Assembly (NCBI GenBank): GCA_902799685.1
Contig: CADCBO010000025.1
Span: forward strand, 1-55,700
Reading direction: 5' to 3'
Origin: an uncultured Bacteroidales bacterium
GTDB lineage: Bacteria; Bacteroidota; Bacteroidia; Bacteroidales; Bacteroidaceae
Length of the DNA: 55,700 nucleotides
The notes beneath the pieces are model-generated. The model was not told where the DNA came from. It did no database searches and saw only the letters and a list, made by a program, of their open reading frames with translations. Shown here piece by piece: positions 34,257 to 43,736 of the stretch (within the stretch, counting starts at the first letter, position 1; every line of letters starts with the position of its first letter). Both the position numbers and the translations under genes were made by a program.

Positions 34257-34264
34257 TATCTTTG
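34257..34264 (+). promoter_or_regulatory. -7 element TATCTTTG for GT5/DUF4270 pair
   Basis: An exact match 25 bases before the ATG at 34289. The plus-strand A/T-rich region just upstream also serves the divergent panC gene. Confidence 0.65.
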
Positions 34265-34288
34265 CATAATAATTGAAATCGACACTCT

Positions 34289-35086
34289 ATGAGCGAAAAG
34301 AAAATCCTGATCATTGCCGATCAGATCTCGCCATTCGTGGCGCAGTCTCCAATGGCGGATTACTGCAGGCAGCTGCCTCAGAGCATCCAGGAATTGGGTA
34401 ACGACATCCGCACCTTCATGCCCAAATGGGGTAACATAAACGAGCGCCGCAACCAGCTGCACGAGGTCATACGCCTGTCAGGAATGAATCTGATTATAGA
34501 CGATACGGACCATCCGCTCATAATAAAGGTGGCTTCACTTCAATCGGCCCGCATTCAGGTCTATTTCATAGACAATGAGGATTATTTCCAGAACCGCCTG
34601 CAGGTAACTGATAAAGAAGGCATTGAGTACCAGGACAATGACGAGCGTACCATCTTCTTTGCCCGTGGCGTGCTGGAGACAGTCAAGAAACTGCGCTGGA
34701 ACCCGGACATCATCCACTGCCATGGATGGTTGTCGGCACTTATTCCGCTCTATGTAAAGACAGCCTATCGCGAGGAGCCGGCATTCCGCGAATCCAAGAT
34801 AGTATATTCGCTGTACGACCAGGCCTTCAAGCAGGATTTCCATGACAAATATCCGGAGATACTGCTCACCAAGGACATGACAGCCACTGACGCAGGCTCT
34901 TTCCAGACACCAATTGATTACAATTCGGTCATGAAAAAGGCCATTGAGTTCTCGGACGGCATTATTTGCAACTCACCTTCAGTAGATCCTTCTCTCCCGG
35001 CATTTGCCAAGGAAAAAGGAATCAAGGTCCTGGATGGCGACGCCAGCAGTGCCCAAACAATAAACGATTTCTATAGCACAATCTGA
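34289..35086 (+). CDS. glycogen/starch synthase N-terminal (GT5) domain protein
   Basis: A 265-residue protein matching only the first Rossmann half of GT5 glycogen synthases: ILIIADQISPFVAQSPMADYCRQLP replaces the usual AxExxPxxKxGGLGD start, and DIIHCHGWLSALIPL and a Phe/Tyr-rich middle match the family. The nucleotide-sugar-binding C-terminal half is missing and the ORF stops cleanly. On its own it is unlikely to transfer glucose; a separate full-length synthase is encoded at 37940. Similar short proteins next to DUF4270 genes occur in Bacteroidales, so it is probably a regulator or binding protein rather than a broken gene. The function is not known. Confidence 0.75.
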   Translation: MSEKKILIIADQISPFVAQSPMADYCRQLPQSIQELGNDIRTFMPKWGNINERRNQLHEVIRLSGMNLIIDDTDHPLIIKVASLQSARIQVYFIDNEDYFQNRLQVTDKEGIEYQDNDERTIFFARGVLETVKKLRWNPDIIHCHGWLSALIPLYVKTAYREEPAFRESKIVYSLYDQAFKQDFHDKYPEILLTKDMTATDAGSFQTPIDYNSVMKKAIEFSDGIICNSPSVDPSLPAFAKEKGIKVLDGDASSAQTINDFYSTI

Positions 35087-35093
35087 TTATTCT

Positions 35094-36548
35094 ATGAATA
35101 TCAAGAATACAGTTTGCAGTCTTCTTGCAATCCTGTTCCTCATATCATGTGACGACAACACATCCAAGCTAGGTACATCACTGACTCCGGATGATGATGC
35201 CATAACGGTCATCAAAGACTCCTGTTATGCAACATCCCGTACCATTCCGGCATCGGATTCACTTATTATCATGACATCACAGTGTAACCTGGGCCAGTTC
35301 ACCGAACAGGCCAGCGGATCTACACTTAAGGCCGGATATCTGACACAGTTGGGTTGCATGGAGAACTTCAGTCTACCGGATTCCGTCTATGGTATAGGCA
35401 ATCATTTCTTTCCGCAATGGTTCATTGATACAATAGGTGACCAGAAACCGTATTACGCCGAACTGAAGCTATATTACAAAAGCTATTTCGGTGATTCAAC
35501 CAATACCATTAAGATAGAGGTTTTCCCATTGGACAAAATGCTTGACGGGAACACCGTATATTACCCGGATACAGACCCGTCACTGTTTTGTGACCTTCAG
35601 CAAAGACCATTGGCCAGCGTAACAGTTTCAGGTTGGAACCTGCAGGAATATGATTCCATCCGCTCATCTTCAAATCATTATCCTACCATTACAATCCCGC
35701 TGCCGGATTCCATTGCAAGAAATATCCTGGAATCATATTATAACCCTGAAACCAGGCACTATTTTTCGGATGCCACATCGTTTATGGAGAATATAATCAA
35801 AGGTCTCTATATAAGATGCACACAGGGTGACGGCACCATCTTCTATATAGACAGGACCATTCTTGACGTTAATTTCAAATACATCAACTACGATGATGAT
35901 GAACCCAAGATGGAATCGCTCATGGCCGAATTCTACGGAAACAAGGAGGTCATACAGTTCAACTGTTTCAAATGGACCGGTCTGGAAGCTCAGTTGGCCG
36001 ACAATGACTTTACCTGGATAAGGACTCCGTTCGGACTTTTGACCGAAATCACGCTCCCTATAGATGATATGCGTGACGATCAGTATGTCCTGAATGCGGC
36101 ACAACTGTGCCTGTCAACCGCAAACACCCCATCCAGCAGGTTCAAGCCGTCATATCCGTCCATACTGATGCTTATCCGCAAGGACATAATGCAGTCTTTC
36201 TTTGGAAAGAACAGCAACATTGACAATTCCCAGTCTTACGCAGCAAGCTACTCATCCAAGTACGGCACATATACATTTGACAATATTGCCGCTTTGGTTG
36301 AGAAAGCCTACAACGACAGGTTGAATTGGCTTGAGGACAACAACATGAAACTTGACGACCAGGGAAAACAGGCCTACCAGGTGGCATACCCCGATTGGAA
36401 CAAGGTAATCCTGATTCCCGTAACGGCCAAAACCAGTTCCACCAGCACAGTAATAAGCTACAGCCTGGACATAAGGATGCATCAGGTCAAGCTGTTGGGC
36501 GGTCCCAACAACAAGATCAAGATCAAGACCATACGCTCAAGATTTTGA
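35094..36548 (+). CDS. DUF4270 surface lipoprotein
   Basis: A 484-residue lipoprotein with a signal peptide ending LFLISCDDN (lipobox Cys about 19) and the DUF4270 body, rich in beta strands and Asp/Ser. The family is widespread in Bacteroidota and unassigned. It follows the GT5-domain gene by 7 bases, so the two are co-expressed. It likely sits on the outer membrane. Confidence 0.8.
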   Translation: MNIKNTVCSLLAILFLISCDDNTSKLGTSLTPDDDAITVIKDSCYATSRTIPASDSLIIMTSQCNLGQFTEQASGSTLKAGYLTQLGCMENFSLPDSVYGIGNHFFPQWFIDTIGDQKPYYAELKLYYKSYFGDSTNTIKIEVFPLDKMLDGNTVYYPDTDPSLFCDLQQRPLASVTVSGWNLQEYDSIRSSSNHYPTITIPLPDSIARNILESYYNPETRHYFSDATSFMENIIKGLYIRCTQGDGTIFYIDRTILDVNFKYINYDDDEPKMESLMAEFYGNKEVIQFNCFKWTGLEAQLADNDFTWIRTPFGLLTEITLPIDDMRDDQYVLNAAQLCLSTANTPSSRFKPSYPSILMLIRKDIMQSFFGKNSNIDNSQSYAASYSSKYGTYTFDNIAALVEKAYNDRLNWLEDNNMKLDDQGKQAYQVAYPDWNKVILIPVTAKTSSTSTVISYSLDIRMHQVKLLGGPNNKIKIKTIRSRF

Positions 36549-36551
36549 ATA

Positions 36552-36603
36552 TTTGAGAATAAAAAAAGGGGTTCAAATTTGAACCCCTTTTTTTATTCTC
36601 AAA
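36552..36603. terminator. 52-base perfect palindrome, bidirectional terminator
   Basis: Bases 36552-36577 are the exact reverse complement of 36578-36603, with GGGGTTC/GAACCCC in the core and A7/T7 tracts in each arm. It fills almost the whole 55-base gap between two convergent stop codons. It can end both transcripts. Confidence 0.85.
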
Positions 36604-37914
36604 TTACTTGTTCTTGGGCTTCTCGGCCGCAGCCTTGAGTCGAGCCACCTTCTTTTCAAGTGCCTGGATCTTCTTGTCCTGGTTGCTGATGGTGGTCTGG
36701 AAGGCGTTGAGTTCCTCAGTGTCAATATCCTGAGGCAGAGCCCAGTTCACTCTCTGCAGGAAATCGCCCAGAATGTTCATGTAGTTGGTGAAAGCATCGT
36801 AAGGTGATTCATAAATTCCACGGTCCATTGACACCGCGTTGTTCTTGGTTGTCATGAAGCGGAAATTGTTGCTGGCCTGCAGATAGTCCCAGTCCTGACG
36901 GATATGCCTGTCATTTGTCAGAATAACACGCTCGCCAATAGAATAGAGCTTATTGAATGCCTCACGCTGCATCACGTTACCGAGCCAGCAGCTTATGTCG
37001 CGCTCCTCATCGTTCCATGACATTGGGTAAGGAACCTCAATAGATGAAACAGACTTGTGTGTCTTTATTACCTCCGACGGAGTCTGGAATCCAATGCCAC
37101 GCTCCTTTGCTGCAGCAGGCAGATTGCCCAGGAATTCAAGAATATTTGAACTGAGCGGCTGATAAATACCAAGCGCGCAAAGTTCCATGAATATATTGAA
37201 CACGCCGTCCTCCTCGGGACTCTGTGCTATCCAGTCCATGTACTTGTCGGCCATAAGGGGATATGCCTCCCATGACGGATTGGAGAACCTGAGGCTTATG
37301 TCATCCGACAGCTTATAGTCACGGGTAAACACCTTAAGGTTGGGGTTCAGGGCACAGTGATACAGGTAGTGCGGACTCTTCCAGCCCAGAATGTGCTTGG
37401 CACCCTCGGTAAGCATTCCCTTGAATCCCATATCGGCCACAAGACCGCCTATCTCATCGTCATAGATAAGGCTGGAGTTGCGGAAAATCCTGGGTTTCTG
37501 GCCGAACAGCTGGTTAATCTTATCCACCTGACGCTTCACCTCCTCACGGAACGACTGCTCACCATTGGGGGCAAGCGAAGCCAGACCATGGGAATAAGGC
37601 TCTGCAATAAACTCCACACATCCTGTCTCATTCAGTTCCTGCAGCAGGTCAATAACCTGAGGAGCATATCGCTCCAACTGCTCCAGGCCCACGCCGGACA
37701 GCGAAAGGGCAACCTTGAACGCACCATCGCTCTTACGGGCCATGTCAATCAGGGTCTTGAGAGCAGGTATGTATGAGTTCTCGGCTATGTTCGATATACT
37801 CGTCTCATTGGCATAGTCATCGTAATAATAGTGGTCTGTGCCTATGTCAAAGAAACGGTAACGCTTGAGATGGATTATCTGATGAATCTCAAAATACAGA
37901 CAGATTGTTTTCAT
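36604..37914 (-). CDS. GH57 alpha-glucan hydrolase/transferase
   Basis: A 436-residue protein of the GH57 type found in Bacteroidales glycogen operons. It begins CLYFEIHQIIHLKRYRF and carries FIAEPYSHGLASL and GMLTEGAKHILGW, the segment that holds the family's Glu nucleophile. I do not see a typical YETFGE-type motif in the fourth region. The C-terminal 40 residues are a charged coiled coil. It would act on intracellular glycogen or maltodextrin. It lies downstream of the GT4 gene and is co-transcribed with it. Confidence 0.8.
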   Translation of the reverse strand: MKTICLYFEIHQIIHLKRYRFFDIGTDHYYYDDYANETSISNIAENSYIPALKTLIDMARKSDGAFKVALSLSGVGLEQLERYAPQVIDLLQELNETGCVEFIAEPYSHGLASLAPNGEQSFREEVKRQVDKINQLFGQKPRIFRNSSLIYDDEIGGLVADMGFKGMLTEGAKHILGWKSPHYLYHCALNPNLKVFTRDYKLSDDISLRFSNPSWEAYPLMADKYMDWIAQSPEEDGVFNIFMELCALGIYQPLSSNILEFLGNLPAAAKERGIGFQTPSEVIKTHKSVSSIEVPYPMSWNDEERDISCWLGNVMQREAFNKLYSIGERVILTNDRHIRQDWDYLQASNNFRFMTTKNNAVSMDRGIYESPYDAFTNYMNILGDFLQRVNWALPQDIDTEELNAFQTTISNQDKKIQALEKKVARLKAAAEKPKNK

Positions 37915-37939
37915 ATCGTGATTCTTTTTTTATTCCACA

Positions 37940-39202
37940 TTATTTGATTCCCAGCAGTTTCTTGTAACGTGCCAGAATACGCTCGCCCACCTTGTCCCAG
38001 GTAATGGCATCGACCTCCCTCTTGCCCTCCACCTTGAGGTACTCATAGAGTGCCGGATAGTTGCAGATGGAGTAGATGGCATCGGCCATGGCGTGTATGT
38101 CCCAGTAATCCACCTTAATGCACTTGTCCAGGATCTCGGCACAGCCGGACTGCTTGGAGATGATGGTGGGAACCTCGCACTGCATGGCCTCCAGAGGTGA
38201 AATTCCGAAGGGTTCCGATACAGAAGGCATGATATAGACATCGCTGGCCTTGAGGCACTCATACACCTGCTTGCCTTTCATGAATCCCGGGAAATGGAAA
38301 CGGTCGGCAATGCCGCGGTCAGCAGCCATCGTTATCATGGCGTTCATCATATCGCCGCTTCCTGCCATGCAGAACCTGATGTCATGGGTGCGCTTAAGCA
38401 CCAATGCAGCGGCCTCGACAAAATACTCCGGACCTTTCTGCATGGTGATACGACCCAGGAAAGTGACCACCTTCTCATGCGGTTTCTTTTGCGGGACAAT
38501 ATCCTGAATCTCCTGCGGCAGCGGTTCAACGGCATTATGCATGGTCGATACCTTGCGCGGGTCCTGATGATATTTGTTGATGACAGTCTGGCGGGTAAGC
38601 TCACTCACGCACATGATGTGGTCGGCATAATCCATACCGTTCTTCTCTATGGCATATACGGTGGGATTCACGTTGCCGCGGCTACGGTCAAAGTCCGTTG
38701 CATGAACATGAATCACCAAAGGCTTGCCGCTCACCTGCTTGGCATGAATGCCGGCAGGATAAGTGAGCCAGTCATGCGAGTGGATAATGTCAAACTCCTT
38801 GGTCCGCGCCACCACGCCGGCCACTATGGAGTAGTTGTTTATCTCCTCGTGGAGGTTATCGGGATAACGTCCCGAAAACTCTATGCAACCCAGGTCATTC
38901 GTGTAGAGATTGCTGAAATCGGAGTATATATGGTCACGGAAACGGTAATAGTCCTCACTGTCCATCCACGGATAACGCTCCTTAAGCACACTGTTGTCAG
39001 GGTTGCGCCATACCACGGGAACCGTATTCATACCCACAATCTTCATGAAGCTCTGATCCTCATCGCCCCATGGCTTGGGCAGGCAGAAAGTTATATCCAC
39101 ATTCCCCTGGTTGGCCAGTCCTCTTGTCAATCCGAAGCTGGCTGTTCCCAATCCGCCCAGGATATGGGGCGGGAACTCCCAGCCGAACATCAGTACTCGC
39201 AT
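37940..39202 (-). CDS. GT4/GT3-like glycogen synthase-type glycosyltransferase
   Basis: A 420-residue GT-B glycosyltransferase. MRVLMFGWEFPPHILGGLG is the acceptor-binding N-terminal motif, FDIIHSHDWLTYPAG follows, and the C-terminal half has TFLGRITMQKGPEYFVEAA and the nucleotide-sugar EPFGISPLEAM signature. It is the likely glycogen chain-elongating enzyme in this operon with debranching enzyme and GH57. It overlaps no gene; gaps are 6 and 25 bases. Confidence 0.85.
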   Translation of the reverse strand: MRVLMFGWEFPPHILGGLGTASFGLTRGLANQGNVDITFCLPKPWGDEDQSFMKIVGMNTVPVVWRNPDNSVLKERYPWMDSEDYYRFRDHIYSDFSNLYTNDLGCIEFSGRYPDNLHEEINNYSIVAGVVARTKEFDIIHSHDWLTYPAGIHAKQVSGKPLVIHVHATDFDRSRGNVNPTVYAIEKNGMDYADHIMCVSELTRQTVINKYHQDPRKVSTMHNAVEPLPQEIQDIVPQKKPHEKVVTFLGRITMQKGPEYFVEAAALVLKRTHDIRFCMAGSGDMMNAMITMAADRGIADRFHFPGFMKGKQVYECLKASDVYIMPSVSEPFGISPLEAMQCEVPTIISKQSGCAEILDKCIKVDYWDIHAMADAIYSICNYPALYEYLKVEGKREVDAITWDKVGERILARYKKLLGIK

Positions 39203-39208
39203 ATCTAT

Positions 39209-41146
39209 TTATTGAAATTCATTAATCATCTTGATGGTTCTCAGTATCTCCGCAACATTCATTGCGAATGATACGGCTCCACGCCCCTTGAACGGAGGAT
39301 TGCCGTCAAACAGTTCAGGAAGCGAGCCGATGCAGTGCGATGTCATCTCATCCTCATATCCTATCATCTGACGCTCCACGAATGAAAGGCCACTCATCTT
39401 GAACACCTTAAGGTAAGCCTCAAAGTAGAATCCAGCCAGCCAAGGCCATGCTGTACCCTGATGATAGGCATAGTCACGCTCACGCTGCGGACCCACGTAG
39501 TTGGGGTTGTAGCCCATGCTCTTGGGACTGAGTGAACGCAAACCCTTGGGTGTAAGCAGCTCCTTGGTCACTATATCCACAACTGCTTTCTGCTGCTTAA
39601 GGTCCAGCGGAGAATAATCCAGCGCCACGGCGAATATCTGGTTGGGACGCACGCTCCAGTCAGGTGCATCCTTATCCACAAAGTCAAACAGGTAGCCGTA
39701 CTGGTTCAGGAATGTCTTGACGAAAGCCTTGCCGGTATTTGCAGCCAATGTCTCCAGACGTTTTGAATAATCAGGCTTGCCGAATTCCTTTGTCAGATCA
39801 GCCACAAACATAAGGGCGTTGTACCACAATGCGTTTATCTCAACCACATATCCCGTACGCGGAATAACTGGCATACCGTTGGCGGTGGAGTTCATCCAGG
39901 TGGAAGCCTTCTCCTTACCGTTTATGTGCACCAGTCCGTTGCTGTGCAGGAAGAAATTATAGTGACGGTTATGACGCAGAAAATCCATTATCTCCGTAAG
40001 CAGCTTTCCGTACCTGTTCCATGCCTGCTCCCTGGAAGTGTATTTGGCATACTGCTGTATGGCCCACACAGCCCAAAGCAGCACATCGGGATGTTCTATC
40101 TCATAGATTTGGAGATTGCTTGGCACACCTTTGATAAAGTCGCGAATAGCCTCCTGAGCCGTATTCATCACGCTCTCAAACTCATTCACCTCCTTAAGGG
40201 AGAGAGTAAGACCGGGCAACGAAATGAACATGTCGCGCGCACGGCACTTGAACCACGGATAGCCGGCCAGGACGTAATGGTGACCGCCCACCTTGTTGTG
40301 GAACTGGTGCGCAGCATTCTTAAGGCAGTGGTAGAAATTATCGCGTGGAGTACGTTCGTTTGCCTCGACCGTGAAAGTACGCTTAAGGCCCTTGGTCTTT
40401 ACTTCCGACAGACCGGCCGAGAACACTATGCTCTCACCCTTCTTTATGGGCATCTCAAAGTAACCGGGCACATAAAGGTCTTCATTGAACTCATATCCGC
40501 GCTCCAGTTCCTTGGAGTACTCGAACTTGCGGTACCAGTCCGGACGGAACACAAACTCATTCTCCTTGCTGAACTGCATATAGAGTTCCGGATATCCCGG
40601 ATACATGGAGGTCTTAATTCCGTTCTCCACCATTTCATAGTCCCGGCGGGCGTTGCTGTTCTCATGCGTGAACTGGCGTACGCTGCGGAATGCCAGGAAC
40701 GGCTGGAAACGCAGAGTGGTCTCCGAATGGCAGTCCATAAGTGTATATCGTATAAGTATGCGGTTTTCATTATGCTCAAACAACTTCTCTTTCTTGAGCA
40801 GCACACCACCTACGCGATATATGGTAGTAGGTACCTTGTCGCAGTTGAACTCACGTATGTACTTATGGCCCTTGGGGCTGAAATTATACCCCCAGTACTG
40901 GTGCAGGCCCAGGTTGAACTCTGCCCCGTGCTGTATGACCGTTTCGTCCAGAGAAGACAGCAGGACATGGTTTTCATCGTCCAGCTCAGGCAGCGGCACC
41001 ACAAGCAGGCCGTGGTACTTACGGGTGTTGCAATCCACAATGGTAGTGCAGTGATATGCCCCTGAACGGTTAGTACGCAGAATCTCTCTGGGAAGCGTCT
41101 CTTCCAGATTGGTCATCAGGGTCTTTTCAAAACGCAGATAGCTCAT
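39209..41146 (-). CDS. glycogen debranching enzyme (GDE, GH133-like)
   Basis: A 645-residue amylo-alpha-1,6-glucosidase-type enzyme. The N-terminal beta-sandwich (TNRSGAYHCTTIVDCNTRKYHGLL) is followed by an (alpha/alpha)6 barrel with YPWFKCRARDMFISLPGL, WMNSTANG and YHQGTAWPWLAGFY. It removes branch residues from glycogen. The start chosen is ATG 41146 (SYLRFEKTLM); an upstream in-frame start at 41230 would run through the promoter. It is the first gene of the glycogen operon. Confidence 0.87.
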   Translation of the reverse strand: MSYLRFEKTLMTNLEETLPREILRTNRSGAYHCTTIVDCNTRKYHGLLVVPLPELDDENHVLLSSLDETVIQHGAEFNLGLHQYWGYNFSPKGHKYIREFNCDKVPTTIYRVGGVLLKKEKLFEHNENRILIRYTLMDCHSETTLRFQPFLAFRSVRQFTHENSNARRDYEMVENGIKTSMYPGYPELYMQFSKENEFVFRPDWYRKFEYSKELERGYEFNEDLYVPGYFEMPIKKGESIVFSAGLSEVKTKGLKRTFTVEANERTPRDNFYHCLKNAAHQFHNKVGGHHYVLAGYPWFKCRARDMFISLPGLTLSLKEVNEFESVMNTAQEAIRDFIKGVPSNLQIYEIEHPDVLLWAVWAIQQYAKYTSREQAWNRYGKLLTEIMDFLRHNRHYNFFLHSNGLVHINGKEKASTWMNSTANGMPVIPRTGYVVEINALWYNALMFVADLTKEFGKPDYSKRLETLAANTGKAFVKTFLNQYGYLFDFVDKDAPDWSVRPNQIFAVALDYSPLDLKQQKAVVDIVTKELLTPKGLRSLSPKSMGYNPNYVGPQRERDYAYHQGTAWPWLAGFYFEAYLKVFKMSGLSFVERQMIGYEDEMTSHCIGSLPELFDGNPPFKGRGAVSFAMNVAEILRTIKMINEFQ

Positions 41147-41229
41147 TATTATGTATAAATACTTATTTGTTATCCGATATTTCTGCAAATAAATGCAAAA
41201 TCTCAGTCCTTTATTAAAATTAGTAAACA

Positions 41230-41237
41230 CAAATATA
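41230..41237 (-). promoter_or_regulatory. -7 element TATATTTG for glycogen operon
   Basis: An exact match on the minus strand about 85 bases before the ATG at 41146. It also shows that the longer 41230 start of the debranching gene is not used. Confidence 0.6.
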
Positions 41238-41258
41238 AAGACAAAAAACTTTAATTGG

Positions 41259-41266
41259 TAACTTTG
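41259..41266 (+). promoter_or_regulatory. -7 element TAACTTTG for NfnAB-like gene
   Basis: An exact match on the plus strand 40 bases before ATG 41306. It lies inside the longer possible reading frame from TTG 41255, so the internal ATG is the start. It is divergent from the glycogen promoter, with 21 bases between the two -7 boxes. Confidence 0.65.
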
Positions 41267-41305
41267 CCCGACAAAAAACAGGATTGTACAGAAAAATACT
41301 TAAAT

Positions 41306-43651
41306 ATGAACAGGATTGTATCCAAACAACAGTTTTCAGAGAATGTATTCAAGTTCGAGGTCGAGGCTCCGCTCATAGCAAAATCACGCAGGGCAGGCCA
41401 CTTCGTAATCATCAGGATTGGAGAGAAAGGCGAGCGTATTCCGCTTACAATTGCTGACTCCGACGTAAAGCGCGGCACCATCACATTGGTAGTACAGCGC
41501 ATAGGCCTGTCAACCAACCGTCTCTGCAAACTTGAAGTTGGTGATATGATCACTGATGTGGTAGGTCCTCTGGGCCAGGCCACACATATTGAAAACTTCG
41601 GTACAGTTCTTTGCGCCGGCGGCGGTGTGGGTACAGCCCCCATGCTCCCCATCATAAAGGCCCTTAAAGAGGCAGGCAACAAGGTCATTGCAGTTCTTGC
41701 AGGCCGCACCAAGGAACTCATAATACTTGAGGATGAGGTACGCAAGTATGCCGATGAGACCATCATCATGACCGATGACGGTTCATACGGCAACAAGGGT
41801 GTTGTAACCGTAGGTATGGAAGAGGTAATCAACCGCGAGAAGGTTGACAAGTGCTTTGCCATAGGCCCCGCCATCATGATGAAGTTCTGCTGCCTGCTCA
41901 CTCAAAAATACAATATCTCTACCGATGTATCACTTAACACCATAATGGTGGACGGTACCGGCATGTGCGGTGCCTGCCGTGTAAGCGTAGGCGGCAAGAC
42001 CAAGTTCGTATGCGTGGACGGTCCGGAATTTGACGGTCACGAAGTTGACTGGGACGGCATGATGAAGCGTATGGGCGCATTCAGGGATATTGAGCGTGAG
42101 GAGATGAAGAAACTTGAGGAATCAGTTGCTGCTGCCGCTCCTGCTGATGAAAAAGCTGCTTGCGGCTGTGGCAGCAAGGCTAAGGCAGAGGTAGAGCCCA
42201 TTGAGGTTCTGACTGACCGCAACGCCCAGTGGAGAGTTGACCTGCGCGGCACAATGAAACCCAAGGACCGCACAGCAATAGAGCGCTGCGTAATGAACGA
42301 GCTGGCACCTGACTACCGTCGTCACAGCCGCCGCGAGGAGGTTAACCAGGGGCTCACTGAAGAGCAGGCCCTGCTGGAGGCCAAGCGCTGCCTTGACTGC
42401 GCAAACCCGTCCTGCATGGAAGGCTGCCCCGTAAACATCGAGATTCCTTCTTTCATCAAGAATATTGAACGCGGCAACTATCTGGCTGCTGCCAAGGTGC
42501 TCAAGCACACCAGCGCCCTGCCCGCTGTCTGCGGCCGTGTCTGCCCGCAGGAGAAGCAGTGCGAGAGCAAGTGCATCCACCTCAAGATGGGCAAGAAGCC
42601 GGTAGCCATAGGTTATCTGGAGCGTTTCGCTGCCGATTACGAGCGTGAGAGCGGCAACATATCGGTTCCTGAGGTTGCAGCACCTAACGGCAAGAAGATT
42701 GCCGTAATCGGCTCAGGTCCTTCAGGTCTGTCATTTGCAGGCGATATGGCCAAGCTTGGTTATGATGTTACAGTATTTGAGGCTCTGCATGAGATTGGCG
42801 GTGTGCTCAAATACGGTATTCCTGAGTTCCGTCTGCCCAACAAGATAGTTGACGTTGAGATTGAGAACCTTGAAAAGATGGGTGTAAAGTTCGTAAAGGA
42901 CTGCATCATAGGCAAGACCGTAAAGGTAAGCGAGCTTGAGGCCGAAGGTTACAAGGGCATATTCGTAGGCTCAGGTGCCGGTCTTCCCAACTTCATGAAC
43001 ATTGAGGGTGAGAACCTTATAAATATAATGTCATCAAACGAGTATCTGACCCGTGTAAACCTGATGGATGCCGCAAGCCAGGAGTCCGATACCCCCGTAA
43101 CATTCGGTAAGAAGATGATGATAGTGGGTGGCGGTAACACCGCTATGGACTCTGTCCGTACTGCCCTGCGCCTGGGTGCCGATCGCGCCATGATTGTTTA
43201 TCGCCGCAGTGAGGAGGAGATGCCCGCCCGTCTGGAGGAGGTAAAGCACGCCAAGGAGGAGGGTGTAGAGTTCATGACCCTGCACAACCCCATCCGCTAT
43301 ATCGGCGATGAGAACGGTCGCGTAAAGCAGGCTGTCCTGGAAAAGATGGAGCTTGGTGAGCCCGATGCAAGCGGCCGCCGCAGCCCGGTTCCCACCGGCC
43401 AGACCATCACCATCGATGTGGATATGGTAATCGTAGCCGTAGGCGTATCCCCCAACCCAATAGTTCCAAAGTCAATAGAAGGTCTGGAGCTGGGCCGAAA
43501 GAACACCATCGCCGTAAACGAGAGCATGCAGTCATCAATACCCACAATCTTTGCAGGTGGTGATATTGTTCGCGGTGGTGCAACCGTAATCCTGGCTATG
43601 GGTGACGGCCGCCGCGCCGCCGCTTCCATGCACTCAGAGCTCTCAAAGTGA
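41306..43651 (+). CDS. fused NfnAB-like ferredoxin-NADP+ oxidoreductase (FNR-like plus GltD-like)
   Basis: A 781-residue fusion. Residues 1-~215 are a ferredoxin-NADP reductase-like FAD/NAD domain (HFVIIRIGEKGERIPLT; CAGGGVGTAPMLP), followed by a [2Fe-2S]-type GTGMCGACRVSV segment, a Glu/Ala linker with CGCGSKAK, and a GltD-like half with two Fe-S motifs (CLDCANPSCMEGCP; CGRVCPQEKQCESKC), FAD GSGPSGLSFAG and NADPH-binding VGGGNTAMDSVRTALR. The two halves correspond to NfnA and NfnB or to sulfide dehydrogenase. By family it links NADH, NADPH and ferredoxin, perhaps by electron bifurcation. Fused versions are common in Bacteroides. Confidence 0.87.
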   Translation: MNRIVSKQQFSENVFKFEVEAPLIAKSRRAGHFVIIRIGEKGERIPLTIADSDVKRGTITLVVQRIGLSTNRLCKLEVGDMITDVVGPLGQATHIENFGTVLCAGGGVGTAPMLPIIKALKEAGNKVIAVLAGRTKELIILEDEVRKYADETIIMTDDGSYGNKGVVTVGMEEVINREKVDKCFAIGPAIMMKFCCLLTQKYNISTDVSLNTIMVDGTGMCGACRVSVGGKTKFVCVDGPEFDGHEVDWDGMMKRMGAFRDIEREEMKKLEESVAAAAPADEKAACGCGSKAKAEVEPIEVLTDRNAQWRVDLRGTMKPKDRTAIERCVMNELAPDYRRHSRREEVNQGLTEEQALLEAKRCLDCANPSCMEGCPVNIEIPSFIKNIERGNYLAAAKVLKHTSALPAVCGRVCPQEKQCESKCIHLKMGKKPVAIGYLERFAADYERESGNISVPEVAAPNGKKIAVIGSGPSGLSFAGDMAKLGYDVTVFEALHEIGGVLKYGIPEFRLPNKIVDVEIENLEKMGVKFVKDCIIGKTVKVSELEAEGYKGIFVGSGAGLPNFMNIEGENLINIMSSNEYLTRVNLMDAASQESDTPVTFGKKMMIVGGGNTAMDSVRTALRLGADRAMIVYRRSEEEMPARLEEVKHAKEEGVEFMTLHNPIRYIGDENGRVKQAVLEKMELGEPDASGRRSPVPTGQTITIDVDMVIVAVGVSPNPIVPKSIEGLELGRKNTIAVNESMQSSIPTIFAGGDIVRGGATVILAMGDGRRAAASMHSELSK

Positions 43652-43679
43652 GAATTGAAAATTGAGAATTGAGAATTGT
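43652..43679. repeat. short AATTGAGAATTG iteration
   Basis: GAATTGAAAATTGAGAATTG-type iterations directly follow the stop codon, the same words that frame the two composite repeat elements. No core and no inverted partner are present, so this is a solitary end or a relic. Confidence 0.5.
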
Positions 43680-43719
43680 AAGAAGAGGCCGACTAAAAAA
43701 ATTTAGTCGGCCTCTTCTT
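43680..43719. terminator. strong bidirectional terminator
   Basis: An 18-bp perfect stem (43680-43697 with 43702-43719; core GGCCGAC/GTCGGCC) around an A4 loop. It separates the NfnAB-like gene from the convergent lipoprotein gene. Confidence 0.85.
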
Positions 43720-43736
43720 ATCTTAAAGCCCAATAT

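Noticed and set aside
38294-39271. 325-residue plus-strand frame
   Set aside because: It is antisense to the GT4 gene, whose protein motifs are clear; composition is His-rich as expected for a shadow.
39926-41065. 379-residue plus-strand frame
   Set aside because: Antisense to the debranching enzyme; no start context or domain.
41255-41305. N-terminal extension of the NfnAB-like protein
   Set aside because: It would use TTG inside the consensus -7 promoter box; the ATG at 41306 begins the recognisable FNR domain.
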